Positions 16,195-25,023 of a stretch of DNA of 40,473 nucleotides are shown here, piece after piece (position 1 is the stretch's first letter; the number at the start of each line of letters is the position of its first letter). The stretch spans positions 1 through 40,473 of the forward strand of contig JAJDVQ010000024.1 of NCBI GenBank assembly GCA_022826045.1, written 5' to 3'. Position numbers and translations under genes: made by a program. This DNA is from Acidimicrobiia bacterium (GTDB taxonomy: Bacteria > Actinomycetota > Acidimicrobiia > Acidimicrobiales > Poriferisodalaceae). Under the pieces are notes generated by a model. It made no database searches and had not been told where the DNA came from. It saw only the letters and a program-made list of their open reading frames with translations.

Positions 16195-19142
16195 CACTCA
16201 CTTGCCTCCGGATTGACTGGCAGTCCACTCTCGCTCAGCGCCGTGCCTGAACGAACGAGATTCTCAATGTAATTCTCCAGCAGCACTGCATAAGCTTGGT
16301 GACCCGCCTGATTCGGATGAAAGGAACGCGAGGAGACTGGCTCAAGCAATCGCGGTTGCGAAATGAACCCGTTGAGCCAAGGATGGGAACCGCATGGTGA
16401 ATGACCGGCGAAGCCATGCAAGGACATCCCATTCAAAGTAGTGCCTGCCACATCCACGAAATGCGCGCCCGAACTCGCCGCAGTGTCGCTCAACATCTTA
16501 TTCAAGCTGTTCGCTGTGTCCCACAAAAATTTCGCTTCTGAATAGGAAATCGCTAGATCGCCGCGAGACCCCAAGAACAGTCTATGATATATTCTTGCCA
16601 AGCGGGACTTTTCCACTCCAGTTGCGTGCAATGGCTTGCCGGAAATACCGCAATAACCGATGAATGTCCGGTTGACCTCTATGGGTTCTGGCGTGATATG
16701 CGGATACCCCAACAAGAAGATGGAAGCTTCAGGTGCAATTCGCTTGAGTTCGTCAAACAATGCCGACAAACGCGTGGGAATTTCATCATACCCACCAGAC
16801 AAGTCACTTCGGTCACAGTCGAGGCCGCCGAGGACACACGCTTGTATCACATCTCCGAAGCCGGCATCGTTGCCACCGATGGTGATAGTGATCATATCGA
16901 TTTCGCTCACTGATTGAATATCTGCGAGTGACATTGCCTGGCGCGGCACCCATCTGGACGGAACTATCAGCGTCAGAGGCACACCGGGTCTAGCTGGCTG
17001 CAAATACTTGCTCACGGCAGCAGGTGAGGGTCTGTTCGTCGCTAAATGATCGCGAACAGTGCTGGTGCCGTCAGGGTCTGCGGGATCGAATATGTTGAGT
17101 GTGAGTGCTCCGGTGCATGCGAATGTCTGGAACTCAATGCTTGTGTTCGGGTCGGCGGCACCGATGACGTCGTACGCGAATATGTACGGGTAAGCGCGGT
17201 TCCAGCGGCGGCAATGCTCGTCGGCGGAATCGGCGTCTGCCTCATAGGCACCCGTCGGCGGGTTCTCGCCGGCTTCGCCTGATGAGTAGGAGTCGCCGAG
17301 TGCGACGTAGTTGACGTTCTTGGCGATGGGGTGTGCGACGTAGCTGCTGGGCGCTCCGAGTGCTCGTCGGCCGTCTTGGTCGGGGTCGTGGAACACCGTG
17401 AGCATGTCCTGCGCGCGGCGCAGCACGCTCACAGGACTGGCGCCGACCCGGTAGCGGACGGTGAGATGGCCGTCGGCGTCGGTGCGGCACTGCGGCGCCG
17501 TTCCGCTGGGGCTCAGGCACATCACGTCTGCCCCGGTGCTGGGGCCTGCCGCCACGGCGACGCCGACCAGCGCGTTCGCGAGCGGCGCTGTGACGACGAC
17601 CGGCTCGGCTGCGGGACGCTGCACCTGCGTGGCCGTGTGCAGCCGCAGCGACAGCTCGCTGTCACGACCCGCGCGGCCGATCCGGTCTGAGCCGCCGGCG
17701 ACGATCCCGACCGCGAACTCGTCGGGCAGACCGAAATCGAGCAGCGTCGCCCCGCCCACCGAACGGCCCACGAAATCGGCCCCCACGTACTGGTACGGCT
17801 CGCCCGGGTCATGAACCGCGTCACGGTCGGCATCGATCCACACCAGCATCTGATGCGGCTCGCCGATGCTGGCGTCGGGGACGCGGACCAGATGCGTCGA
17901 ACGGCCGCCGTCGGTCCCGTCGATTGGCCGATGCACCGCGAACGTGGCGCAGCCAGCCGCCGCACCCGACGACGCAACGACCACACGCGTGACGGCTTCG
18001 GCCAGGCAGTGGCCGCTCGGGCCGAGGCTTCCCGACGGCCCCTCCACAACCGACACCCCCGTGGGCAGCCCGACCGGGGAACCCGCCCCGCCGCACGTCA
18101 CATCGACATCGACGAACACATGGCTGTCGCCCGAGTAGCCGGCCTGAGCGACATCGAACACACCGGCAACCGAGCCGCGCAGCACAGCATCGCCGCACAC
18201 AGGCACAGCCGACGGGACACTCGGAGCACTGCCGTCGTCGTCGGTGATCGTGCCGGTCGCAGATGTGCCTGCCAAGATCACGCCCGCGGGATTCGACAAC
18301 ACCAAGCTGAACGACTCGGCGCTCTCGGCCGCTGCGTCGTCGACGAGCGGCACCGCGACCGTCGCGTGCCGGGCACCCGCGGGGATCGTCAGCGTCCCCG
18401 ACACCGGCGTGTAATCGGCACCGGCCGCCGCCGACCCGGGCGCCAGCTCATAGCCGACACGCACATCGGACTGCGGCGCATCACCAGCGACGCGCAACAC
18501 GAACACCAGCGCCTCGTCGCCCTCGGAGGCCACAGCATCCAACGCCTCCACCTCGACCGGCGGCGCGCACTCGACACCCGCCGCTCCACCGGCAGGAGCA
18601 TCGCCGTCGTCAAGCACCGTGACCGTCTCGGACAGGCCGAAGATCCCCGCCGTCACATCCAGCGTCAGCGAATACGGCTGCGGATCGCACACATCGTCAT
18701 CGACGGTCTGCACCGACACCCACCAGAACCCGCCGCTCTCGACGGCATGCCCCGGCGACTCGAAACGGCCCGCCAGCACGTCCGCCGACACCGACGGCGA
18801 CGCCGCCGACGCCAGCACCACAGGAGTCGGCAGCCGATACAGATCCGCCAGCACCACCACCGTGGCAAACACCTTCCCGACCAGCGTGTACTCCGCCACA
18901 AAGCAATGCACCGCATCGCCCTCGACCACCGACGCCGGGCACTCCAAGCGCACATCGCCGAACCGCGCAAGGCGAAAGTAAAACCACGGCAGCACCCGCA
19001 GCCCCGACCGCTGCAAATCCGCCGACACCGACGCGTCCGACAAGCTCGCATCGGCTTCTTGGGCCGCGGACGGAACCGCCCCCAGAACAAGCGCCAGCAC
19101 CAACGCCACAGCAAACGCGGCCGCCGTCGCCCGGCGAAGCAT
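16194..19142 (-). CDS. Secreted Calx-beta plus SGNH/GDSL esterase protein
   Basis: This 982-residue exported enzyme candidate has a signal peptide at residues 1-27 (LRRATAAAFAVALVLALV, cleavage after AAQ or nearby). A Calx-beta domain covers about 210-310 (SEGDEALVFVLRVAG ... ESFSLVLSNPAG ... TITDDD). A SdrD/Cna-like middle region follows. The C-terminal SGNH hydrolase starts at about 610 with block I YVALGDSYSSGE (nucleophile Ser), block III ITIGGNDAGFG and block V SFHPNQAGH (catalytic His). It resembles Streptomyces-type GDSL esterases. ATG 19142 is preferred; ATG 19202 would add 20 hydrophobic residues. G+C falls sharply inside the SGNH domain, downstream of about 17100. It is the first gene of the four-gene cassette. 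Confidence 0.85.
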   Translation of the reverse strand: MLRRATAAAFAVALVLALVLGAVPSAAQEADASLSDASVSADLQRSGLRVLPWFYFRLARFGDVRLECPASVVEGDAVHCFVAEYTLVGKVFATVVVLADLYRLPTPVVLASAASPSVSADVLAGRFESPGHAVESGGFWWVSVQTVDDDVCDPQPYSLTLDVTAGIFGLSETVTVLDDGDAPAGGAAGVECAPPVEVEALDAVASEGDEALVFVLRVAGDAPQSDVRVGYELAPGSAAAGADYTPVSGTLTIPAGARHATVAVPLVDDAAAESAESFSLVLSNPAGVILAGTSATGTITDDDGSAPSVPSAVPVCGDAVLRGSVAGVFDVAQAGYSGDSHVFVDVDVTCGGAGSPVGLPTGVSVVEGPSGSLGPSGHCLAEAVTRVVVASSGAAAGCATFAVHRPIDGTDGGRSTHLVRVPDASIGEPHQMLVWIDADRDAVHDPGEPYQYVGADFVGRSVGGATLLDFGLPDEFAVGIVAGGSDRIGRAGRDSELSLRLHTATQVQRPAAEPVVVTAPLANALVGVAVAAGPSTGADVMCLSPSGTAPQCRTDADGHLTVRYRVGASPVSVLRRAQDMLTVFHDPDQDGRRALGAPSSYVAHPIAKNVNYVALGDSYSSGEAGENPPTGAYEADADSADEHCRRWNRAYPYIFAYDVIGAADPNTSIEFQTFACTGALTLNIFDPADPDGTSTVRDHLATNRPSPAAVSKYLQPARPGVPLTLIVPSRWVPRQAMSLADIQSVSEIDMITITIGGNDAGFGDVIQACVLGGLDCDRSDLSGGYDEIPTRLSALFDELKRIAPEASIFLLGYPHITPEPIEVNRTFIGYCGISGKPLHATGVEKSRLARIYHRLFLGSRGDLAISYSEAKFLWDTANSLNKMLSDTAASSGAHFVDVAGTTLNGMSLHGFAGHSPCGSHPWLNGFISQPRLLEPVSSRSFHPNQAGHQAYAVLLENYIENLVRSGTALSESGLPVNPEASE

Positions 19143-19245
19143 CGGCCGCCCATCACGTCCACTGGTCACGATGCAAAACAACAATATCCACAACCACCAC
19201 AACTGATCGCCTGCCGAAACTCACCCCGCAGCCCGCCAGCATCCG

Positions 19246-19334
19246 CGCTGTCAGACACAGCAGACGAGTCGGCGCAGCGACCCGAGGTGCTCGAAGCGAA
19301 CTACCTCGGGGAGCGCACCCTCGACCACGAGTAG
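19246..19334 (+). pseudogene. Remnant: 3' tail of a second livF gene
   Basis: The frame reads ALSDTADESAQRPEVLEANY then LGERTLDHE and stop. This matches the C-terminus of intact LivF (ALSGAADELSQRPEVLEASY then LGERMSGHE). Over the last 78 bases, 59 positions are identical, with most differences at third codon positions. The copy is therefore an old paralogue or allele, not a fresh duplication. It ends 13 bases before the substrate-binding-protein start, the expected place of livF in such an operon. The upstream part of that gene is gone and is replaced by the leftward cassette. Confidence 0.8.
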
Positions 19335-19347
19335 CGTCGGGGACTCC

Positions 19348-20697
19348 ATGAGACATCTACATGCACGATCATTGGCGCTGCTCGTTGCGTCCTGTCTTCT
19401 GGCAGCTGCGTGCGGCGGTTCAGACGACACCGGCGACGACGCCCCGACCACCACAGCCTCGAGCAGCGCCGCCACCGGCACCGGCACGGCGACCGATGAC
19501 ACGACCGGCGACGGCGCTGGCGGCGTTGCAGCGGGAGGCGACGACGCGTCGGGCGATGCGGCGCCCATCGACCGCACCGGCGAGGTCATCCGGGTCGGCT
19601 ATGTCAACAACGAGGGCGGCAACATCTCGCTGCCGGAGCTGCGCATCGGCGGCGAGGTGGCCATCAAGGTGATCAACGACGCGGGCGGCATCCACGGCGC
19701 CAGGATCGAGCCGGTCGTCTGCCTCTCCGACGGCACGCCCGAGAGTGCCATCAACTGCGCGATCAAGCTGATCGAAGAAGACGTCGACATGGCCTACATG
19801 GGCGTCGAGCTGGGCTCGGAAGCCGCGTTCGGACTGTGGCTCGACGCCGGCATTCCCTACGTCTCGTCCCACTCGTGGGGCCAGACCGAGAGGAACAGTC
19901 CCGGCGCCTTCCTGCTCCACGTGGCGACCGGGGCATTCGCCGTGGGACCCGCCAAGACCTTCTCCGAACTCGGCATCGACCACATCGCAGTCGTCGTCCA
20001 GGACTCCTCCAACGCCTTGGACTTCATGGACAACATCATCGCCCCGGTGCTCGCGCACTACGGCATCGAGATGGAGCGCATCGTGGTCGACATCGCGGCG
20101 CCCGATTGGACCGCCGCCATCGCGGCGGCGCAGTCCGCCGGTGTCGAGGGCATGATGGGCCAGCTCGACGAGTTCGGCTGCATCGGCATGGTGGGATCGG
20201 CCGCCGCGAGCGGCTTCGACAAGCCGATCTTCGCCGGGTCGTGCACGCTGTACATCGGCGTGCTCGGGTCTGCCGCCGTCGGCACCTACACCCAGGGCGA
20301 CCAGTGGGTCCCCTGGGTTGCCGAATTTGCGCCGCCCGAGATCCAAGAACGCCTCGCCGAATACGCCGATCACATGACAGCGGCCGGCCACGAGCAGCTG
20401 ATCGAAGGCTTCGCCATCGCGCCCTACGGAGCATGGCGCGAGATCGAGTTCATCCTCGAGACCATCGAGGGCCCGATCACCTCCGATTCGATCACCGAGG
20501 CGTTCGCGACCGCCGGCGAGACACCCGGATGGTTCGGCCCCAACCTGCGCTGCGGGCAGGCACCGTGGCCGCCGGAGTCCTCGCACTGCATGTCGCACAT
20601 CATGGTGTGGCAGGTGGTCGAGGCCGACGACGGATCGCTGCGCCGGATCGTGATCGGCGACGGGCTCTTCGACGCATACGAGCTGAGCGGGCTGTAG
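19348..20697 (+). CDS. ABC transporter substrate-binding lipoprotein (LivK/branched-chain type)
   Basis: This 449-residue periplasmic-binding-like protein has a lipoprotein signal (LALLVASCLLAAAC, Cys22). A 45-residue Thr/Asp/Gly/Ala-rich linker is followed by a type 1 binding fold starting IRVGYVNNEGGNISLPELRIGGEVA. The features KVINDAGGIHGARIEPVVC and GVELGSEAAFGLW are typical of the amino-acid/amide-binding group. The ligand cannot be told from sequence. The ATG follows GGGGA. It is 6 bases upstream of the permease-ATPase fusion gene, so the two form an operon that delivers ligand to that transporter. Confidence 0.9.
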   Translation: MRHLHARSLALLVASCLLAAACGGSDDTGDDAPTTTASSSAATGTGTATDDTTGDGAGGVAAGGDDASGDAAPIDRTGEVIRVGYVNNEGGNISLPELRIGGEVAIKVINDAGGIHGARIEPVVCLSDGTPESAINCAIKLIEEDVDMAYMGVELGSEAAFGLWLDAGIPYVSSHSWGQTERNSPGAFLLHVATGAFAVGPAKTFSELGIDHIAVVVQDSSNALDFMDNIIAPVLAHYGIEMERIVVDIAAPDWTAAIAAAQSAGVEGMMGQLDEFGCIGMVGSAAASGFDKPIFAGSCTLYIGVLGSAAVGTYTQGDQWVPWVAEFAPPEIQERLAEYADHMTAAGHEQLIEGFAIAPYGAWREIEFILETIEGPITSDSITEAFATAGETPGWFGPNLRCGQAPWPPESSHCMSHIMVWQVVEADDGSLRRIVIGDGLFDAYELSGL

Positions 20698-20703
20698 GGG
20701 AGC

Positions 20704-23541
20704 GTGGATCAGTACCTGCTCTTCGCGATCATCGGCTTGGGATCGGGCTGTCTCTACGCGGCGCTGTCGATGGGCCTGGTCATCACCTACCGGGGCACCG
20801 GCATCATCAACTTCGCCACCGGCGCGATGGCGATGTGGGGGGCGTACGTCTACGACGAGCTCAGCGACACCGGCGATCTCGTGCTGCCGCTGGTGATCAT
20901 CCGCAGCCGCATCAGCCTCGGAGGCAGCTCGGGCAGCGTGCCCTTCGGGGTGGCCATCATCCTTGCTGTGCTGTCGTGCAGCCTCATCGGGCTGATGGTG
21001 CACTTCTTGGTCTTCCGGCCGCTCCGACGAGCCCCGATCCTGGCCCGCGTGGTCGCGTCGGTCGGCGTGCTGCTGGTCATCCAAGCCCTGATCGTGATGC
21101 ACTTCATGAGCAGCGCCCGCGTCGTCGCTCCGATCCTGCCCAACGAGCCAGTGAGCTTCGCCGGGGTCAGCTTCTCTCGCGATCGCCTCTGGCTCACGGC
21201 CGTCGTGCTGCTGACCGCCGCCGCGGCATGGGCGTGGTTCCGCTTCACGCGCTTGGGGCTCGCCACGCGGGCATCTACCGAGAATGAGCGGGCGGTCAGC
21301 CTGGCCCGCTACTCGCCGCAGGTGCTGGCCGGCTCGACGTGGGTGCTGTCGAGCACCATCGTCGGCTTCCTGCTGATCATGGCCTCGCCGATCGTCTCCC
21401 TCAGCCCGTGGACCTACCTCTCGATCGTTCCGGCGCTCGCCGCGGCAGTCATCGGTCGATTGCTGTCGATCGCCGTCACGGTGGCGGCCGCATTCGGGCT
21501 CGGCATCTTCCAGTCGATCGTCGTGTACCAGACCACCAATCCGTGGTGGCCCGACTGGGCGATCACCGGCATACCCGACGCACTGCCGTTCGGGGTCATC
21601 GTGATCGCCCTGTTCGGCTTGGGCCACAACCTGCCGACCCGTGGCGCCGTCGAAGCCGATGCCCTTCCCGAGGTCGTCCGGCCGAAGATGCGGCCGAGCG
21701 TGGTCGCATCTGCCGTGGTGGCGGCCGGGGTGTTGACCGCGGTGGCGCAGGGCAGCTACCGCATCGGGATCATGACCAGCATGATCATGACGATCGTCAT
21801 GCTGTCGCTGGTGGTGCTGACCGGCCTCGTCGGCCAGATCTCGCTGGCCCAGGCCGCCATCGCGGGAGCCGCGGGCTTCGCGCTCAGCAAGCTGGGCGAT
21901 TCGGTTGGCATCCCGTTCCCCATCTCGCTGCTGCTCGCGGCGCTCATGGCCACCGCCTTCGGGCTTGTGGTGGGCGTCTCAGCCCTGCGCATCCGCGGCG
22001 CGCAGCTTGCGGTCGTCACACTGGCCGGTGCGGTCGCGCTCGAGGAGTTCGTGTTCCGCAACTCCGCCATCACCGGCCTGTACGGCAATCCCATTACAGG
22101 CCCTTCGTTGTTCGGCGCGAACCTCAGCATTCGCGAGGGCAGGAACTTCGCCCGCATGGAATTCGGATTCCTGGTGCTGGCAGTGGTGACCGTGTGCGCC
22201 ATTGCAGTGGGCAACCTGGCCCGCAGTGCGACCGGGCGCCGCTTCCTGGCCGTCCGTTCCAACGAGCGGGCGGGCGCGTCGGTCGGCATCAATGTTGCGG
22301 GCACGAAGATGCTGGCGTTCGCGCTCGCGTCGTTCCTGGCAGGTGTGGGCGGCGCGTTCATCGGCTACAGCCGGGGCCAGCTCTCCGCGGAAAGCTTCGC
22401 CGTGCTCATCGGCCTGAGCTTCTTGGCGCTGGCCTACCTCTGCGGGATCACGAGCGTGCCCGGCGCAATCATCGCAGGGCTGTTCGCCCCGCTCGGCATC
22501 GTCTACATCACCGCTGATCGGGTCGCTCCACTCGGCAGGTGGTACCAGATGGTGGCAGGCGTCTCGCTCGTGGTGGCCGCCATCTTCTTCCCCGAAGGTG
22601 TGGCCGGCGCGTACCGCCAGAACCTCGCACGCCTGCGGGCGTTCCGGGCAGGCAGGCGGGCCCGGGCCGAGGCGCGCGAACGCAGCGATCTCGGAGCAAC
22701 GCCCACCGAGCCCGCCGCCGGGACGGAAGGCGAGACGGTTCGCCTGTCGGAGTATCGGCGCAAGGAGCGCCAGCGGAGCTTCGAGGACGCGCCGGTCGTG
22801 CTGGCAGTGGAGGATCTCACGGTGCGCTTCGGCGGGCTGAAGGCACTGGACCAGGTGTCGCTGCGAGTCCGCGAGGGCGAGATCGTGGGCTTGATCGGAC
22901 CGAACGGCGCCGGCAAGACGACGCTGATCGACGCACTGACGGGCTTTGTCCCGTCCCGTGGGCGCGTGACGTTCCGCGAGGAACGGCTCTCCCGTGAACC
23001 GCCTCATGTGCGCGCCCAGCGAGGGCTGGCGCGCACGTGGCAGTCGTTGGAGCTGTTCGACGACCTGACCGTGCGCGAGAACGTGCAGGTCGCCGCCGAG
23101 CGATCCTCGATGCGCTCGGTGCTCGCCGACCTCGTCATACCCGAGCGACCAACGGACACGTCGCGGGTTGATGCAGCGATGCAAATCGTCGGCTTGGTCG
23201 GTGACACCGAGACTCGTCCAGCCAACCTCCCGCTCGGCCGCCAGAAGCTGGTCGGCGTTGCACGCGCGCTGGCGTCGGAGCCCCGGGCCATGCTCGCTGA
23301 CGAGCCGGCCGCAGGACTGACCACCCCCGAGAGCATCGCGCTGGGCGTGCGCCTGCTGGACGTGGCCTTGGAGGGCGTGTCGATCTTGCTGATCGACCAC
23401 GACATGAATCTCGTGCTCGACATCTGCGACCACATCTACGTGCTCGACTTCGGCAAGATCATCGCCGAGGGCACGCCGGCGCAGATTCGGGCCAACGAGA
23501 CCGTGGTCGATGCCTATCTGGGCTCAGGCGCCATCACCTGA
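20704..23541 (+). CDS. LivH-LivM-LivG triple-fusion ABC transporter
   Basis: This 945-residue protein joins three normally separate subunits. Residues 1-310 are a LivH-type permease (GLGSGCLYAALSMGLVITYRGTGIINFATGAM). Residues 335-640 are a LivM-type permease (VGQISLAQAAIAGAAGFA; FLAVRSNERAGASVGINV). Residues 690-945 are a LivG-type ATPase with Walker A GPNGAGKTT at 732 and Walker B LADEPAAGL at about 864. The signature motif is degenerate: LPLGRQ at 842 where LSxGQQ is expected. The GTG start has AGGGGAG just upstream. LivF, the second ATPase normally needed, is missing from this operon except for the tail at 19246-19334, and the intact livF 8 kb upstream may supply it. Confidence 0.9.
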   Translation: MDQYLLFAIIGLGSGCLYAALSMGLVITYRGTGIINFATGAMAMWGAYVYDELSDTGDLVLPLVIIRSRISLGGSSGSVPFGVAIILAVLSCSLIGLMVHFLVFRPLRRAPILARVVASVGVLLVIQALIVMHFMSSARVVAPILPNEPVSFAGVSFSRDRLWLTAVVLLTAAAAWAWFRFTRLGLATRASTENERAVSLARYSPQVLAGSTWVLSSTIVGFLLIMASPIVSLSPWTYLSIVPALAAAVIGRLLSIAVTVAAAFGLGIFQSIVVYQTTNPWWPDWAITGIPDALPFGVIVIALFGLGHNLPTRGAVEADALPEVVRPKMRPSVVASAVVAAGVLTAVAQGSYRIGIMTSMIMTIVMLSLVVLTGLVGQISLAQAAIAGAAGFALSKLGDSVGIPFPISLLLAALMATAFGLVVGVSALRIRGAQLAVVTLAGAVALEEFVFRNSAITGLYGNPITGPSLFGANLSIREGRNFARMEFGFLVLAVVTVCAIAVGNLARSATGRRFLAVRSNERAGASVGINVAGTKMLAFALASFLAGVGGAFIGYSRGQLSAESFAVLIGLSFLALAYLCGITSVPGAIIAGLFAPLGIVYITADRVAPLGRWYQMVAGVSLVVAAIFFPEGVAGAYRQNLARLRAFRAGRRARAEARERSDLGATPTEPAAGTEGETVRLSEYRRKERQRSFEDAPVVLAVEDLTVRFGGLKALDQVSLRVREGEIVGLIGPNGAGKTTLIDALTGFVPSRGRVTFREERLSREPPHVRAQRGLARTWQSLELFDDLTVRENVQVAAERSSMRSVLADLVIPERPTDTSRVDAAMQIVGLVGDTETRPANLPLGRQKLVGVARALASEPRAMLADEPAAGLTTPESIALGVRLLDVALEGVSILLIDHDMNLVLDICDHIYVLDFGKIIAEGTPAQIRANETVVDAYLGSGAIT

Positions 23542-23728
23542 GCACTCCAGTCGGCCAGTCCTCCCCCTCAAGACCGAGCCGCCAAGAATCGTCTTTGTTG
23601 CGGCACGCACGGTGTGCTGAGATGGCCCGGCCTATGCTGCCGCGATGTGGAGGTAGAGCGCCGAATCGTCCGTCGGGAGCGCCTCGAAGACACCGTGCAG
23701 GGAGCGATCCTCCGGCGTCGTCTCCGAC

Positions 23729-24148
23729 ATGTTGACGGCCTATCTGTCAGCGCATTCTCGAACGCTCGTGCCGAACAACTACCACAACGGTCATCCCGAC
23801 CTCGTGGTTGCAGGCGCCTATCCCGACAACGCCGTGAAAGGCGGCGAACGCGGCGTCGAGGTCAAGGCCACAACCAAACGCGGCGGAGCGGTGGACACCC
23901 ACGGCGCCCGCGACCAGTGGTTCTGCGTCTTCGTCTACACCGTCGATCGCGCCACCCAGCCCATGACGGCCCGGACTCCGTTGCGCTTCACCGAGGTATA
24001 TCTGGCCCATGTCACCACGCACGACTTCCGCCGCAACGAGCGAGGCGAACTCGGCACGCGGACGGCGACGCTGCATCGCGACGGCATCGCCAAGCTGCGC
24101 CAGAGTTGGGTCTACCTCGATGACGGGCCTGATAAGGGAACTTCGTAG
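23729..24148 (+). CDS. Type II restriction endonuclease-like protein, possibly 5'-truncated
   Basis: This 139-residue protein has a PD-(D/E)xK nuclease core: Asp24 in HPDLVV and Glu44-Val-Lys46 in RGVEVKAT, followed by DTHGARDQWFCVFVY and FTEVYLAHV. NNYHNGHPDL at the front looks like an internal part of a larger domain, so the family may be longer at the N-terminus. The in-frame region before the ATG has a stop at 23654 and no good start. It converges with the methyltransferase gene and overlaps its 3' end by 37 bases. With the HTH gene these form a compact R-M locus. Recognition sequence is unknown. Confidence 0.7.
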   Translation: MLTAYLSAHSRTLVPNNYHNGHPDLVVAGAYPDNAVKGGERGVEVKATTKRGGAVDTHGARDQWFCVFVYTVDRATQPMTARTPLRFTEVYLAHVTTHDFRRNERGELGTRTATLHRDGIAKLRQSWVYLDDGPDKGTS

Positions 24149-25023
24149 TCGCGCAGGCGCTTGATGGCGCTCACTGCCATGTCGGCGTAGGTCATGTCGC
24201 TCTCGACGCCGATGCTGCGATAGCCGAGCCACTCGGCTGCGGCCAACGTCGAGCCTGAGCCCGCAAATGGGTCGAGCACAGTGCCCTCGCCAAGAGGCAG
24301 GACGGCTCGGACCACCTCACGAAGGAACGACTGCGGCTTCAGGCTGGGGTGCGGCGCCAGTTGCCGCTCCGTCGGCTGCGTCGGGGCTGACTTGATCACG
24401 TCGGCAAACGGGCGCTCAGGCGAATGGCGTCGCAGGCCCCCGGTGCCCCATTTCCGAAGGTTGTCCTGCACGCGACCGTCGAGCGGCTTGCGAAAGAGCA
24501 GCCAAGGTTCCCACCCTGAACGTGGCATGACCGTCACATCGGGGAATTCGTGATGTGCGTTCTTGGGGCGATCACCGCCTCTCATCGTCATGACAAGTCG
24601 CACAACCTCGCCCCGGCGCTCGAGCCCTGCCATGCAGATGGCATTTGCAACGAGATGAGACACCAGCGGATTCGACACGACGAGCACATGGGCGCCGGGA
24701 ACAAGCACCGGCATCAGGGCAGCCGTCCAGCGGCTGAAGAAGCAGCTCAGGCGATCAAGGTCATCGCGACCCAGCGTGGTGAAGCGCGGTACAGGGGCTC
24801 GCCGATGCCCATCGAAGCTCGGCGGCAGCCGCCAGACACCGCCACGGCCGTTTCGCAGCTTCTCCTGCTGCGACGGCGAGTATTCCACCAGGCCGTATGG
24901 AGGGTCGGTGACGACGCCTTGGATCGAGGTCGGCGGCTGCGCAGAAAGCCAGTCCAGACAGTCGGCGTGGTACAGAGCCGCGTTGCCGACGACCGCGAAC
25001 GGCTCAGCGAAGGACGTAGACAC
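24112..25023 (-). CDS. Site-specific DNA methyltransferase (DPPY class)
   Basis: This amino-methyltransferase has motif IV TDPPYGLVEY at residues 39-48 and SAM motif I VLDPFAGSGSTLAAAEWLG near residue 263. The IV-before-I order is that of beta-class enzymes, which methylate adenine N6 or cytosine N4. It would protect the host against the convergent nuclease. The GTG at 25023 is chosen because the frame further upstream overlaps the HTH gene in a different frame; it overlaps that gene by 20 bases. Length, 303 residues, is normal. C-terminal residues share DNA with the nuclease gene end. Confidence 0.85.
   Translation of the reverse strand: MSTSFAEPFAVVGNAALYHADCLDWLSAQPPTSIQGVVTDPPYGLVEYSPSQQEKLRNGRGGVWRLPPSFDGHRRAPVPRFTTLGRDDLDRLSCFFSRWTAALMPVLVPGAHVLVVSNPLVSHLVANAICMAGLERRGEVVRLVMTMRGGDRPKNAHHEFPDVTVMPRSGWEPWLLFRKPLDGRVQDNLRKWGTGGLRRHSPERPFADVIKSAPTQPTERQLAPHPSLKPQSFLREVVRAVLPLGEGTVLDPFAGSGSTLAAAEWLGYRSIGVESDMTYADMAVSAIKRLRDYEVPLSGPSSR

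Larger units (their letters stand above)
12331..19245 (-). other. Four-gene cassette interrupting the liv operon
   Basis: Between an intact livF and the diverged tail of another livF lies a block whose four genes all run leftward, opposite to the transporter genes: Calx-beta/SGNH esterase, RDD protein, RDD protein, RTX lipoprotein. Each stop codon overlaps the next start (TGATG at 16192-16196, ATGA at 15466-15469, ATGATG at 14832-14837), indicating one translationally coupled operon. Base composition is uneven: 15061-15120 has 27 G/C of 60, whereas 17941-18000 has 43 of 60. No transposase, integrase or long terminal repeat is visible, so the mode of arrival is unknown. Homologous replacement is one possibility. 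Confidence 0.6.

Noticed and set aside
19420..21627. A long open frame antisense to the binding-protein and permease genes
   Set aside because: Same effect of high G+C; it spans two real genes and its protein is low-complexity Asp/Arg/His-rich.
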